A stretch of DNA of 64,000 nt, taken from positions 157,969,724 through 158,033,723 of the forward strand of contig JAVHZZ010000006.1 in assembly GCA_036250195.1 (NCBI GenBank), read 5' to 3'. The notes below the pieces were generated by a model, which was not told the origin of the DNA, did not search any database, and worked only from the letters and a program-made list of their open reading frames with translations. Shown here one piece after another: positions 11,837 through 23,289 of this stretch; positions within the stretch are counted from its first letter, which is position 1, and each line of letters begins with the position of its first letter. Position numbers and translations under genes: made by a program. Source of the stretch: Mixophyes australis. Taxonomy: Eukaryota > Chordata > Amphibia > Anura > Limnodynastidae.

Positions 11837-11875
11837 AGTAATCTTATGTGACATGAAGAAGTAATAGACTCTGAA

Positions 11876-12180
11876 TATATTTGTGTGTGACATGAGATAA
11901 GGTAATATATGTATCTGACATTAGATAATAGAGTGTGACATGAGGTAATATGTGAATGATATGAGGTGATGTAGGTGAGTATACCTGTGTGTGACATGAG
12001 GTAATATGTGAATGATATGAGGTGATGTAGGTGAGTATACCTGTGTGTGACATGAGATAAGGTAATATATGTATCTGACATTAGATAATAGAGTGTGACA
12101 TGAGGTAATATGTGAATGATATGAGGGGATGTAGTTGAGTATACCTGTGTGTGACATGAAGTAATGGTATATCTATGTAT
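11876..12180. repeat. Minisatellite with higher-order 160-bp period
   Basis: Degenerate units around TGTGTGACATGAGGTAATAT repeat throughout. The segment starting GTGTGTGACATGAGATAAGG at 11883 recurs at 12043 (160-bp period), and an inner 56-57-bp unit is duplicated at about 11941 and 11997. Decaying units continue to about 12300. Confidence 0.8.
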
Positions 12181-12655
12181 GACCTGAGGCAGTAAATTAT
12201 GTATATGTGTGACATGGGAAATAGGATATACATGAGGAAATAAAGTATACCTTTGTAAGACCTTCAGAAATAGAGTATATCTATGTGTGACATGAGGTGA
12301 TAGTGCAAAACATATTCAAAGGTACAACAGTTTCTCATCTGGATGGAATCAGGTTGCAGATTTACAAATGAACAGTGTGCAGTGTTTTATGAGAAATACC
12401 AACATTGTAGGTCCTGCATATAGGACAGTACTGATAACTGTTATGCAATGGATGTGAATCCTAGTACAAACTAAGGGATTTATGTATCATTGATGGTTAG
12501 TAATCAGCAGTGAGAATCATTTTGTATTGCAGCAGTAAAATGTTCTGCCATTGACATCCTCTTAAGATGCCATTCACCTACCTTTTTAATGAGTTTAGAA
12601 AAATAGTACATATACTTTGTTTGCAATAAAGCCCAAGACAGTTTTCGGTATCTAG

Positions 12656-12830
12656 AGCAGTGTTTATTAAACCTGGTCCTCAGGACACCTAACTGCATGT
12701 TTTCCATATCCCCTTGCTCTGTATTCATTACTGACAGACACATTGTAAGAGATCCTCAGGTGGTATAATTATTTCCCTTGTCACCTGGAAAACCTGCACT
12801 GTTAGGGGTCCTGTGGACTGGGTTTGAGAG
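12656..12830. mobile_element. Small MITE-like repeat (CAGTCCTCAG family)
   Basis: The left end reads AAACCTGGTCCTCAGGACAC and the right end GGTCCTGTGGACTGGGTTTG, a degraded inverted pair. The element matches the repeat at 32588-32776 over most of its length, including the TGTATTCATTACTGACAGAC core. Confidence 0.6.
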
Positions 12831-12840
12831 AAATTTTTGT

Positions 12841-12991
12841 AGAGGATCTTTCTACACTGCAAAAGGAACCCCCTCCATTTACAAAGATTACATGTAGGTC
12901 AGACACTGGAGAAGCGCCTCTGCACCTGACCTACATGTAATCTTTGTAGATGCAGGAGGTTCCTTTTGGAGTGTAGGAAGCTCTTCTAGAG
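12841..12991. repeat. Near-perfect 150-bp hairpin
   Basis: Left arm AAAAGGAACCCCCTCCATTT followed by ACAAAGATTACATGTAGGTC pairs with the right-arm segment GACCTACATGTAATCTTTGT and its continuation. The loop is only about 25 bp. The long arms suggest a young fold-back element or folded small-RNA precursor. Confidence 0.75.
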
Positions 12992-13236
12992 TACCAAAAG
13001 CTGGTTTTGGCTTTGCTGTAAACAAAGTATATGTGTTATTTTTGTAAACCCCAAAATGTGCTGCAGAATTGTCTGGCAGTTGAATTTCTAGTAAACATTA
13101 GTAAAAGAGGTGTAATTTGATAATAGATCTCAGAGGGTAACGTGATATAATCTAGACATTGGTCTAAATAAGGACCATTCTTGCGTTGTTGGTCTCCAGA
13201 TGTAAAGCAGCTCTGTTGTTTCATGAACAACACCAA
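12992..13236. other. No recognised feature
   Basis: A/T-rich intergenic DNA between two fold-backs. The same holds for 12331-12655 and for 13412-13845. No exon-like open frame with splice signals was seen. Confidence 0.5.
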
Positions 13237-13411
13237 GGGCTAGATTTACTAAGCTGCGGGTTTGAAAAAGTGGGGATGTTGCCTATAGCAACCAATCAGA
13301 TTCTAGCTTTCATTTATTTAGTACATTCTACAAAATGACAGCTAGAATCTGATTGGTTGCTATAGGCAACATCCCCACTTTTTCAAACACGCAGCTTAGT
13401 AAATCTAGCCC
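13237..13411. repeat. Palindromic fold-back element
   Basis: The left arm GGGCTAGATTTACTAAGCTG and the right arm CAGCTTAGTAAATCTAGCCC are exact complements. Pairing continues inward through GGGGATGTTGCCTATAGCAA to a short A/T-rich centre. It is a non-coding snap-back MITE-like repeat. Confidence 0.85.
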
Positions 13412-13845
13412 CAAATGCATGTTTAGAGTCAGTGAAGAAGTTTACTGACTTGCCTGTTGCAAGCACACTGGCGTGTTTTACAGCTGCATGCTCTGCTACC
13501 TGCACAGTGTTGACAAATGATAGGTAACCTCTTTTAGTTGGAAACAGACAGCATAACTAGGTACAAGTGCACCACCTTCATTTAGTTCAAAAGAACAATA
13601 TACATCCAAAAAAATGTTATCTGTAGAGGTATGACTTTAAGAGCTACCCTCATGAAGTAAGCTGAGGGGCAACTTGAATGCAGTCATTTTGTACCTACAA
13701 TCTTCAGCCAATATATCCACTAGACAGAAATTAACAATGAATCCAGGGATAAGGGGAGGCTCTGAAATATCATCAATCTCACCCATCCTAGCTCCTACTG
13801 ATACAGAGGTATCCTCCTTTGAAAGATCCAAAAACTTTCTAGTAG

Positions 13846-14082
13846 GTTAATTGGCTGTTATCAAAATTGACCTTAGTGTGTGTGTGTGTGTGTGTGTGTG
13901 TTAGGGAATATAGACTATAATCTCCAATGGGGCAAGGACTGAAGTGAGTGAGATCTCTGTAGCCTCTGTGTGTGTGTTACGGAATATAGACTATAATCTC
14001 CAATGGGGCAAGGACTGAAGGGAGTGAGATCTCTGTACAGCGCTCTGGAGTTAGTGGCGCTATATAAATAGCTGATGATGAA
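13846..14082 (+). mobile_element. V-SINE/DeuSINE-like SINE, 3' half, with internal duplication
   Basis: It starts at TAGTAGGTTAATTGGCTG, has a (GT)n run at about 13876-13902 and ends GGCGCTATATAAATAGCTGA. The segment around GGAATATAGACTATAATCTC occurs twice (about 13906 and 13981), a local duplication not found in the other SINE copies. The tRNA-like head is missing. Confidence 0.75.
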
Positions 14083-14499
14083 AGATTACCTCTACCAAAC
14101 AGTGGTAAACTTTACCAGATACTGTCTGTTCATAATTTATGATTAGCAAGCAATATAACCTACAGTACAGAAAATGAAAAACCCAATACTTATGAATGTG
14201 CATAGAAAAAGAAAAATGTGGTACCATTTTTTCAGAAGCCCTTCACTTCAGCAACTAACATTTTCCAATCTTTTATTTGTATGAAAAATATGATGTGTAT
14301 TCCAGTCCTGGGTTGATAAATTTAACTTACCATTTTCAAGTGCTGATTTTATTGGGAAAGCTTTTGTATGATTCTGAAGGTATATTGATACCAAACACCA
14401 AATTATTTCTTTGTAGAATTTAGAAAGAAAAACCAAACATGTATGTTTCCAGTTCACTTTCTTACAACTTTAATAGAAAAAAATAACGAATTATACTAT

Positions 14500-14612
14500 T
14501 CCTCAAAATTCTCCATGGCAGCCATTACAATGGGTAAGTTCCCTTCTAGGTTAGGTAGAGACAGGATAAATAAAAAATGCCTTCAGACCGTATATAATGC
14601 CGCCCCTTCTCT
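14500..14612 (+). repeat. Dispersed repeat shared with 18119-18245
   Basis: The stretch containing GCAGCCATTACAATGGGTAA and GTTCCCTTCTAGGTTAGGTA recurs in the opposite orientation near 18119-18245. The repeat class was not recognised. Confidence 0.6.
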
Positions 14613-14667
14613 TCCTCTGCATTTTTGAGTAACTTCTCATGCTGTCTCTGAAAATTATAAACATATT

Positions 14668-15251
14668 GGGCCTGATTCATCAAGGCATGTATCTGCCGAT
14701 TTTATGCATATTGTCTGCAAAATCACTCTGTGCATGCCCAGAATCGGAAGATACGCAGCAGCCCTGTCTGCTCTGTCTTCGTATACGTATGCAAAGGACA
14801 CTTACTAAAGTCTACGATTTCGGGGAGTGAACTGGGCAGGAAAGGGGCATTTTGCCGTAGTTTGCCGCAGCCAAATTCAAGAGCACGTAACCACGTCCGA
14901 ATCAAGCTCTTATCATCTGAAAGTTACTTGTTTTTGTACCATATCTCTTGCTCCAGCTAAAGGGCTAGTCTAAGTTCTGATCAATAGTGTGACAGTCTCG
15001 TATACATGCTATAACATGTGTTTGCAATCATGTGCCACTCTAAAAATGAATTTTATACTCAGTAGACGTTAAGATCATCCTAATAAATGTATTTAATGAA
15101 AAATAAATAAAAAAACACTTCCCATTTTCAAAAGCACTTGTATCTTTAGATCTGTGCCTTGATGAATTCGGGAGTACACAAAGCCTAATTACATGCGTAT
15201 AATACTGAACACGGGTTGCGTTCACAATTCGTGCCTTGATGAATCGGGCCC
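14668..15251. repeat. Fold-back element, 584 bp
   Basis: Termini GGGCCTGATTCATCAAGGCA and TGCCTTGATGAATCGGGCCC (one base missing in pairing) face each other. A degraded extra copy of the terminal motif (TGTGCCTTGATGAATTCGGG) lies inside near 15153, suggesting internal rearrangement. An ATT may be duplicated at the flanks. Confidence 0.75.
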
Positions 15252-16229
15252 ATTAAGCGTGGGTGGGATGCTGGCCTGCCATGGCGTATATGGAGGAAAA
15301 ATTATTAACAGTAATAATTTTATCTTTGCAGTCCGTGCTAGCTCTTACAATGGGATGCACCTAAGCAGTATAGTAGAGAGGGCTACAACAGAACAGATTA
15401 GTCACATATGCTGCATAATCAAGAATTTATTCAGTGTCTGAGTGGAGAATGTTTCCCAAATGAGAGTCAATAGAAGAAAAGAGGTCCAAATAATAATGAC
15501 TAGTGAAGATAGATGTCCATCCTGCTGCTTTGCAATGTTCTGTTGCTATGTTATTAATTCCCAGAAATACGAAGTGATGTACTAAAAACAACATGGAGTT
15601 TATTGCAGTTCACCGCATATAATGATGGTCCGAACAAAAGCATATTGGATATTGCAGTAATTAAAAGAAGACAGTTGAAAATACAGGTTCTGAGGTAATG
15701 CAGGAATATAACACAGCCTTTGTGGCAATGCAGGAATATAATAGTTTTTGTGGCAATGCAAGTATATAACATAGTCTTCACTGCCAATGCTCCACGGAGT
15801 GAGCAATGATAATCACTGCAGTCCATGCCTGAGGATACTGTGTAGAGCTCTATGAATAGTATGCATCTGCAAAGCCAGATATCAGGAACTAGCAGACTAT
15901 TTAGTCGCAAAGCCAGTTATCAGGAACCAGTAGACTGCTGAATGTAGAGCCAGCAACTGTTTGATGCAAGGTCAGATTCACACAGGACACAGATACAGGA
16001 ACCAGGAAGCTAACGAGTAACACTGTCCATGAAAATAAGTGCAGGACAAATGAGAGCTTACAAAGTGCAACCTTCCAAACAGCATTGAAATACACACCTG
16101 AACAGCATAGCAGATCTAAGTAAAACAATGCAAAGCAGATGAAAACCTGATAGTACACCCATGGTAATGGATTCAGTAAGCCGCAGGTAATGTCATACAG
16201 AACCTTGTTGCAGGAGCATACCTAGTCAC
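15252..16229. other. Old repeat-like DNA, unassigned
   Basis: Apart from the short tandem array at 15690-15795, this holds no recognised gene. Phrases such as GTCTACTGGTTCCTGATAAC and AGTCTGCTAGTTCCTGATAT (minus strand) recall LTR sequence and could be the 3' remnant of the adjoining gypsy fossil. Confidence 0.35.
15690..15795. repeat. Short tandem array of about 36-bp units
   Basis: About three imperfect units of the type TGGCAATGCAGGAATATAAC are seen. On both sides the DNA reads as old repeat sequence without a recognisable class. Confidence 0.6.
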
Positions 16230-17290
16230 ATATGTATTGTCACCAGTTGGCCACCATACTAGTCTGGAAAGGGTATATGCCATCTTCCTAATACCAGAGT
16301 GTTCACATTTATTTTCAGTTTATGACCATGGAACTCTGACAGGATTTGTTGTCGGAAACAATCACGGACAAACGAGGATCTCGGGAGTTTTGGGTGGAAC
16401 CATGCCTTGTTTCTACCCCAAAGTCTCGCGGGAGTTGACAAAACCGGGGTATGATACATTTACCCCCAGGAGTCAGGGTAGCCAGGTTTACTGTGGGTTT
16501 AAGAATAGGATTGTTATCAGGGACACTCTCATGAGAAGGCAGGACGTTCCTAGATAGTGTGTCAGCTTTGATATTTCTGGACCTTAGCTGGTATGTAATC
16601 ACAAAGTTAAATCTGGGGCCCATTGAGCTTGTCTGGCTGTGAATCTTATTACAGAACTGATGTATTCCAGGTTTTTATAATCAGTGAAAATGATGACTGT
16701 GTGATTTGTACCCTACAACCAGTGCCGACATTCTCCCAAAGCCAATTTTACTGCCAAAAGCTCTCTTTTGCCAGATGTTTTTCGGGTTTTTTCATAGAGA
16801 AGTATGCACAGCGATGGAATTTCAGAGTTTCTGGATCTGCTTGCTAGAGAATTGCTTCACCTTCCACAGCAGGGGATTCTACCTCAACAAAGTTGCGGAT
16901 CAGGGTGTCTCAAAATTGGAGTATAAGTAAAGCTTTATTTAGGGATTCAAAAGCTTGCAAGGCTTGAGGGAACCAGGTGGATGGATCTGTGAATTCTTTG
17001 TGTGTGCTGTGATTGGTGTTACTATAGAAGAAAATGCTGGTATAAAACTTCTATAGTAGTTAGCGAACCCCAGAAATAGTAATAGCCTTTAGTTTTGGGC
17101 CTTGCCACCTGCTAAGAGACTGTTTAGTGGTTCTTGACAGTCTGATGGAATGATTCAAAGAAATCTGTTCGTTCCCTCTGGGTCAGTAGTTCCAGTTAGC
17201 GATTCCGCATGTTCCAGTTTGCCCATGGGATGACTCCTATGGTGGAGGAAAACATTCCTAATAATTAAAGTCTCTTTCTTATTGTTGTTT
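16230..17290 (-). pseudogene. Degraded Ty3/gypsy pol (RT connection and RNase H)
   Basis: Read on the minus strand, and crossing frames and stops, the conserved gypsy order appears: FLGFANYYRSFIPAF (end of RT), then CAYFS, then RFNFVITYQLRSRNIKADTL followed by SRN (end of RNase H). The same landmarks sit in the intact element at 60770-61330. Multiple stops and shifts make it a fossil. No paired LTRs were found, and integrase was not seen beyond 16.23 kb. Confidence 0.75.
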
Positions 17291-19149
17291 GGTGATAAGT
17301 CCGTATTTGATATGCCAAGGAAGTGATCTTGATAAACCTTTCTGGAGTGTTAGAATTGTACATTTGATTCCATAGTGGATAATGCAATACTTATTTTAAA
17401 GCCCAAGTGAATACACTTTTTTCATGTGTTGTATTGGAGAACACAGCAATGGTGGTTATAGACCCTTACAATGTCCAAAACCCATTTATCTGTGATAGAA
17501 TGGGTCCATATATCTGCATATTGTGTGATTCTTTCCCCTACCAGTGGTAATGGGGACTGATCCTGGCAATTGTCATTTTGAAGTCCTCCTTTTTGTTCTC
17601 CTCTCCTTAAGTCTGAATGCTTGAGTGGACTGTTTGGATACAGTAGAAATATTCTGTCTAGTGTATTGTCTTCCTGGTCTATATCTTCTCATGTCTTTGA
17701 CCACTTCAGATTCAGTTGTTAAAGGTTTATCTCAGACTCAACAAACTCTATGTTGCACTTCACTCTACATTTTCCCTTCCATGGGCTCTATAAGAGTACT
17801 GAAGGTACAGTATTCTACTAACCATTAGCTACAAGAGTAATACAGGAATAATATAGCACCCCTAACTTAGGGGTTTACCTAGAGCAGGTGCTTTTCATTT
17901 GTTTGGGGTTAGACTCAGGCTCCATCCTGCTGAATATATCTAGCTGCTGCACAGTCACACAATGAGGTCAACAGCCCTCTTTCTTCCAGGAACAGGGAAC
18001 ACTAAGAGCAGTTCTATTCTTGGCTGGTCCTCCAGCTTGGCAACCTATGACCTCTGACGCAGTACACACGCATGTGCAGAACCCCTAAGTCGGAACACTG
18101 GAGCGCACAAATTGAATTAACTAGAGAGAGGAAAATATGCAGAAGAGGAGGAGCGCCATTTTATGCAATTTGGGGGTGTTTCGTTTATCATGTCTCTACC
18201 TAAACTAGAAGGGAACTTACCCATTGTAATGGCTGCCTTGGAGGATTGAATTGGAAAAACAGTTTTTTGGCCATTTTGTGTAGATTTTTTTGACATATCA
18301 AATTTAAATAAACCAATGGTATTTCTGGAAAATATAAAGTCGGATTTGTGTGGGCATTCTACAGAAAAATGTCTAATATTGATGTTCGAATGTGCCCAGC
18401 CCAAAAAGTGTCCAAATAAGCTCAACATGGAGGGGGGTAGCCTCACCAGTGAGCTTGTTAATGCTCATATGTGAATATTTTTATATTTGCATTTGATGAT
18501 CCTTTAATAAAGCAAATGCTGTTTACAGAAAACTTAATTATATGTATGTTTTTGCCTTATAGGTGGCCTTATTATGTTAAAGTGTTCATTTGGACAAGGG
18601 TGAGTGAAAACAACATTACCTTATATTAATTTTTGCAATGCCCATGGATCAACACTTTCAAAAACACTGATCCTCCAAAGAAGGTAGGTCCAGAGAAAGT
18701 CTGTTTTATGTGTTTCTTACACTGTTTGTAAGTAGTTTCTGCTGATTTTTATTTACCTATAATTGTAGGCAGCCATAAACCTTTTTTTCATGTGGAAGCC
18801 ACGTGATGCTATCTACATAAAATTGCACACACTGTCATGGAAGTGCATGAGGAAACAAATGAGGTAGAAGAGGCATTGTCTTTTAATATTTAATATCAGT
18901 AGCAGTCTGTTGTACAGCATTAAACCTAAGTCTACATGGTATGTCCCAAAATCTGGCCTTGCTGTAATCTACTTCATTTATTTTCCCTGTATTCATGCAA
19001 GACAAAAAATAGTACGTTACTCACTAATTACAGCACAAATTATATTATGAACACACCATTGTTTAAATTGGTTAGACATGTCATTGATTAAGGAAATTCA
19101 CTATTGAAAAGTTATGAGAAAATACAGTCAACGTTGATCTTCTTGCTTA
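17291..19149. other. No recognised gene
   Basis: A/T-rich DNA. The first 500 bases may be further decayed upstream pol of the gypsy fossil, but no domain can be read with confidence. The repeat at 18119-18245 is listed separately. 18450-19149 shows nothing distinctive. Confidence 0.4.
18119..18245 (-). repeat. Dispersed repeat shared with 14500-14612
   Basis: The complement contains GCAGCCATTACAATGGGTAA and GTTCCCTTCTAGTTTAGGTA, matching the plus-strand copy near 14.5 kb. Confidence 0.6.
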
Positions 19150-19880
19150 CTGAAACTGTTATCATTACGGGGTCCGGTGCGCAGGGCTGGTCTCCTCTGT
19201 CATGCTGTTCCGCGACTGTGATGGCCTTCCAATGGTGTCCGCCATTTTGGATTAAGTGAGTGTGCATGTGCACTACCGTCTTATAATCTTCTCTTCTCCT
19301 CCATTGGTCAGTTATCTTTCACTCCCCCTTATCCTTACAGAGGATATATGAAGCACCTGTTCTGGCATTATGGTGCCAGATCTTTATATTCCATTAACCT
19401 GCTAGCTGCTGGATCAGTTTGGCTGCTGTATCTCCCTGGGCCTGATTCATTAAGCAAAGTTAAGCAAGTAAGACAAAGCCATGTTGCATTGGATGGGGAG
19501 GCAGATTTATATTTGGGGTAGGACATGTCCTAGATAATCTTTAAATCTTCAGTGTACAAATAAGCTATCAAGTATTTGTGTGCTACATGAAAAAACAGCC
19601 AGTATTTTCCTTATGTGCAAAATAGTAAACTCACTTGCACCCCTTGCATTGCAACATGGTTTTGTCCAGAAAACTTGAGTAAGAAAACTTACTCAATTGT
19701 TGCTTAACTTTCTTTAATGAATCAGGCCCCCTGGGGTATTCTGTATCCATTTCTAGTCAGCGATCCTGATATCCAGAGCTATATGTTTCTCAGCTATTCC
19801 TAGTATACTGTATACGTTCCTATTCAGCAAATCCTGGTATCCAGCACTATATGCTTCTTAGCTAATCCTGGTATCGGTGG
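19150..19880 (+). mobile_element. Possible old LTR interrupted by a fold-back
   Basis: A promoter-like stretch (AGGATATATGAAGCACCTGT, then TCTTTATATTCCATTAACCT) is followed by repeated GATCCTGATATCCAG-type phrases, resembling LTR R-U5 regions. Position 19437-19731 inside it is a separate fold-back. No matching ends or target duplication were found, so this is tentative. Confidence 0.3.
19437..19731. repeat. Fold-back element (GGGCCTGATTCATTAAG family)
   Basis: Termini GGGCCTGATTCATTAAG and CTTTAATGAATCAGGCCCC are inverted. The interior ACAAATAAGCTATCAAGTAT and the following TTTGTGTGCTACATGAAAAA also occur in the element at 49427-49760. A CCTGG-type duplication flanks it. It appears inserted within an older repeat. 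Confidence 0.75.
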
Positions 19881-20553
19881 TAGTCACTTTAACAGCACTG
19901 ATATGCCAGACACACTTTAAATCAGCTAAATAATACGGACGAGGATAAAAGCGACAAGGTGGATATATCCACTTACCATATAATAGTCTTTTAGTACATC
20001 CGGCAGTTTTAATAACCTCCACATAAAAGTGACGTTCCCGAATATCTACAGTCAGAAGTGACATCACTTGTAATAGTCTGAATGAAAATGGCGCTTTTAA
20101 AGCGGCAATGGCTAAAGGCCATTATTCTCTTATAATTCTCCTGAATCTCTCTGCTGCATTTGACACTGTTGACCACTCTCTTCTCATACAAACGCTACAA
20201 TCCCTTGGTCTTCAAGACACTGTCCTATCCTGGTTCTCATCCTACCTATCTAATTGCTCTTTCAGTGTCAATTTCTCAGGATCTACCTCTGCTCCGCTTC
20301 CTTTATCAGTATGAATTCCACCAGGCTCAGTACTAGGTCCTCTGCTGTTCTCTATCTATACTACTTCTCTTGGAAAACTAATAAGCTCCTTTGTATTTCA
20401 CTATATTCTCTATGCGGATGATAGACAAATTTATCTATCCTCTTTTGATCTCTCGCCATCTCATGTTTCTGACTGTTTCTTGCCAACTCAGACTCAATCT
20501 TTCAAAAACAGAGTTAATCATATTCGCGCCCACAAACAGAAGTTACTTACCTT

Positions 20554-20878
20554 GGGGTAGCACGGTGGCTAAGTGGTTAGCATTTCTGCCTTACAGCACT
20601 AGGGTCATGAGTTCAATTCCCAACCATGACCTGTGAGGAGATTGTATGTTCTCCCTGTATTTGCGTGGGCTTCTTCTGGGGTGCTCCGGTTTCCTCCCAC
20701 ACTCCAAAAACATACTGCTAGTTTAATTGGCTGCTATTAAATTGACCCTAGTCTGTCTGTGTGTGTATGTTAGGGAATTTAGACTGTAAGCCCCAATGGG
20801 CAGGGACTGGTGTGAGTGAGTTTTCTGTACAGCGCTGCGGAATTAGTGGCGCTATATAAATAAATGATGATGATGATG
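20554..20878 (+). mobile_element. Full-length V-SINE/DeuSINE-like SINE
   Basis: A tRNA-like head GGGGTAGCACGGTGGCTAAG has box A-like TGGCTAAGTGGTTAGC and box B-like GAGTTCAATTCC. A central block TTTCCTCCCACACTCCAAAA follows, typical of V-SINE/HE1-type DeuSINEs. The tail AGTGGCGCTATATAAATAAA plus (ATG)n resembles the L2 3' end at 28.8 kb, consistent with mobilisation by L2. Confidence 0.85.
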
Positions 20879-21227
20879 TGTCGTGTTCCTTACTGGTCTT
20901 CCCAAAATCAGACTCAAGCCACACTGTCAGTCTCTACATTCGCTGCCTGACTTTTACATACTCCCAATATAAAATTTTTCTACTAACTTACAAGGCTGTC
21001 AACAAAATTGCACCAGCATGCATCTCCTCACTTGTCTCAAAATATCTCCCAACTCAACAACTCCGTTTTGCACAAGATCTGCGTCTCTCATCCACTCTCA
21101 TTACATCCTCACTTTCCCGTTTCCAGGATTTATTTTGCACTGCACCCACTCTGTGGAATTCTGTTCCTTGCACAATAAGATCTTTCTCAGGTCTACATAC
21201 CTTCAAGCGTTCTTTTGAAAACCCACC

Positions 21228-22155
21228 TGTGACAGGATGAACCTCGTATGCCACCCTGTGTGTACCCCCTTGCTGGTCACCTGGCTGGCACACCTGACCT
21301 CTTGCCTTCAGATCAGGGTTGTTGTGGATGGTTGCCCCTGACCTATCACACTGGCCAGAGCTGCAGGTAGCAGGCAGAGCGTTTTTACTGGGTCCATGGT
21401 TCCAACTTCATAACAGCCGGATAACGAATTAGGTTTGGTCTAATCTGCAGGTCACAGAAATTACAGCAGGTAAGTAGACGCCAAAGCAGGATATTGAAGC
21501 AGTAATGTTTTATTGGCTTAAATATTCTAATAAGGACAGTTACACACTAGTTTGTGATACTAGTGATCTCAGACGGTACAGATGGAATAATGATACATTA
21601 CATGGTCAAACTGCACTTTTTAGACAGCTTTACACAGTTTCCCTGGCAGGATGTAATCCAGCCTTCTGCCTCGCTTATCAATCCAGGTGGTTCATGCAGC
21701 CGGCCCATAAATCAGCTTGGAGGGATTTAACACCTTTTTACATTGCTGCTAGCAGTACCACTCCGTCTGAGGTATTCTATTGAATGTTTACCATCAGGAT
21801 ATAACATTTCTCTAATCTTGCTTTGAACGCAATTCAACTTGCAAAATTCACATTCATCTGCGATCACTTGCATAGGGAGTCTGCCGGCAAGTATAATTAC
21901 CTCCTCCTGTCTTAGAAGCTCAACAGACGTTTTGGTCACTCATCGATGAAAAGATCTAATTAACATGAGATTACCTGTCTGCAGACAGTTGCAAAACCCA
22001 AACATGACAAACTGTCTCAGAAGTCCATACATTTCCATACAAAACACATATCTATATAAAAAGATAAGTACATTTGCAATGATATACAGAGGTGCACTGC
22101 ACCCCTAATTAAAATAAATATCTACAATAAGTAATTTGTACGTGATCCAGCCACA
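21228..22155. mobile_element. Probable solo LTR, 928 bp
   Basis: The element begins TGTGACAGGAT and ends ATCCAGCCACA (imperfect 11-bp inverted ends with TG...CA termini). It is flanked by a perfect 5-bp duplication CCACC at 21223-21227 and 22156-22160, and it splits an L2 LINE cleanly. These are the marks of a solo LTR left by LTR-LTR recombination. Family and orientation are undetermined; no coding sequence is present. Confidence 0.7.
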
Positions 22156-22262
22156 CCACCTCTTCAGAAATCCTTATAGTATTCCTCAACCACCCTCTTA
22201 ACCTCACAAGGTCACCCTATTACCAACTTTTACACAATTCACACAAGACAACAACCCTCTGA

Positions 22263-23289
22263 CCCCAGACCAGCAGATCGCATAGCATACAAATCAAATT
22301 GCATGTTCTAGCTAGATTAACTCTATATGAGTCCATTAGTGAACCGTTACTGGTCTCCCCTGAGTCTTTTTGGTTGTGTGATTTCTTCTGACATACTAGC
22401 AAGAAGGCTCCAGCCTTTATTTTTTCAGATGGACTTTTTTTTTAGGTGCATTTACTCTAGGCAGCTTCTTTATATGTGCACAGTCATAAGCTAATGTAAA
22501 TAACACATCAAATTGTACAGTTGTGACATTTTGAAATTGGGCCAAATGTCCCTTTATTCTTGTGACATATTTGAGACATAAGTGGGGCCCTGGCAAGCCG
22601 TATTTTAGAAAACAAGATGACACTATGTAGTTAAGGTCCAATATGCAATTATGTTCAAAAAGTAAATGACTACCTTGAGGTTATGTTTTTACTATTGCTG
22701 ACATTTGCATTCTTATTGCGGATAGCCAGCTGGCAAAATGTTGTTTAAAGCATCTGTACGGATAATACATCAAAAAGTGGAAAAACGTGAGCACCAGTTT
22801 ATGCACTTGCTGATTGCAGAATTAATTGTGCTGTTTTTTTTGTAATTTACAATATCAATTTCTACCTGCAATCACTTGCTTCATTGATAGTCATAGTTCA
22901 TGTGGCTTATTCAGAACACTAGAGGGCAGCATTGATCTGAACAGAACTTAATTTTGGTTTTTATTGTGCAAGTCTGAACAATTCATGGTATAGTACTTAT
23001 TCCATTATTTTTCCCCTTATTTTTTTACAGGTATAAGAAAAGAGAAAGGAGCTGGTCACATAGCTAAAAACGTTATCACTTCTGGAACAAATAGTATGAA
23101 GTTTTTTTATCTTCTGTTAGATTAGAGAACCCTAAAAACTCATACCCTGAATCAAAAGGAAAAGTGTGAGGAAGAAAAAGACTGCGGTATTTTTAAAAAG
23201 ATAAAAAATACATTGGTCTGGAAGGGACATAGGTGGGTTATAGCAGGCAGTGACCCTCCGAGATTCACTCCTGTTGGTGATAAACAAGA
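22263..23289. other. No recognised gene
   Basis: A/T-rich intergenic DNA between the L2 copy and the Tc1 fossil. The missing 5' part of the Tc1 copy may lie after about 23030, but no landmark was readable. Confidence 0.4.

Larger units (their letters stand above)
20105..22262 (+). mobile_element. L2-type LINE fragment, split by a SINE and a solo LTR
   Basis: The plus strand encodes the L2 reverse-transcriptase block [20 protein letters not shown] followed by [17 protein letters not shown]. Further on come LLTYKAVNKIAPACISSLVS and FQDLFCTAPTLWNSVP, which belong to the C-terminus. A SINE occupies 20554-20878 and an LTR-like element 21228-22155. After that the LINE resumes (CACCTCTTCAGAAATCCTTA onward) to about 22262. 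The catalytic FxDD part is deleted and frames shift, so the copy is dead. Confidence 0.8.

Noticed and set aside
11844..12157. Overlapping His/Ser/Tyr-rich minus-strand ORFs, and a CRISPR-like appearance
   Set aside because: They are translations of a minisatellite. The units are degenerate and contiguous without unique spacers, and the host is a vertebrate.
20566..20615. Possible tRNA gene from box A and box B matches
   Set aside because: The match is the tRNA-derived head of a SINE; it recurs in other copies and lacks a complete cloverleaf.
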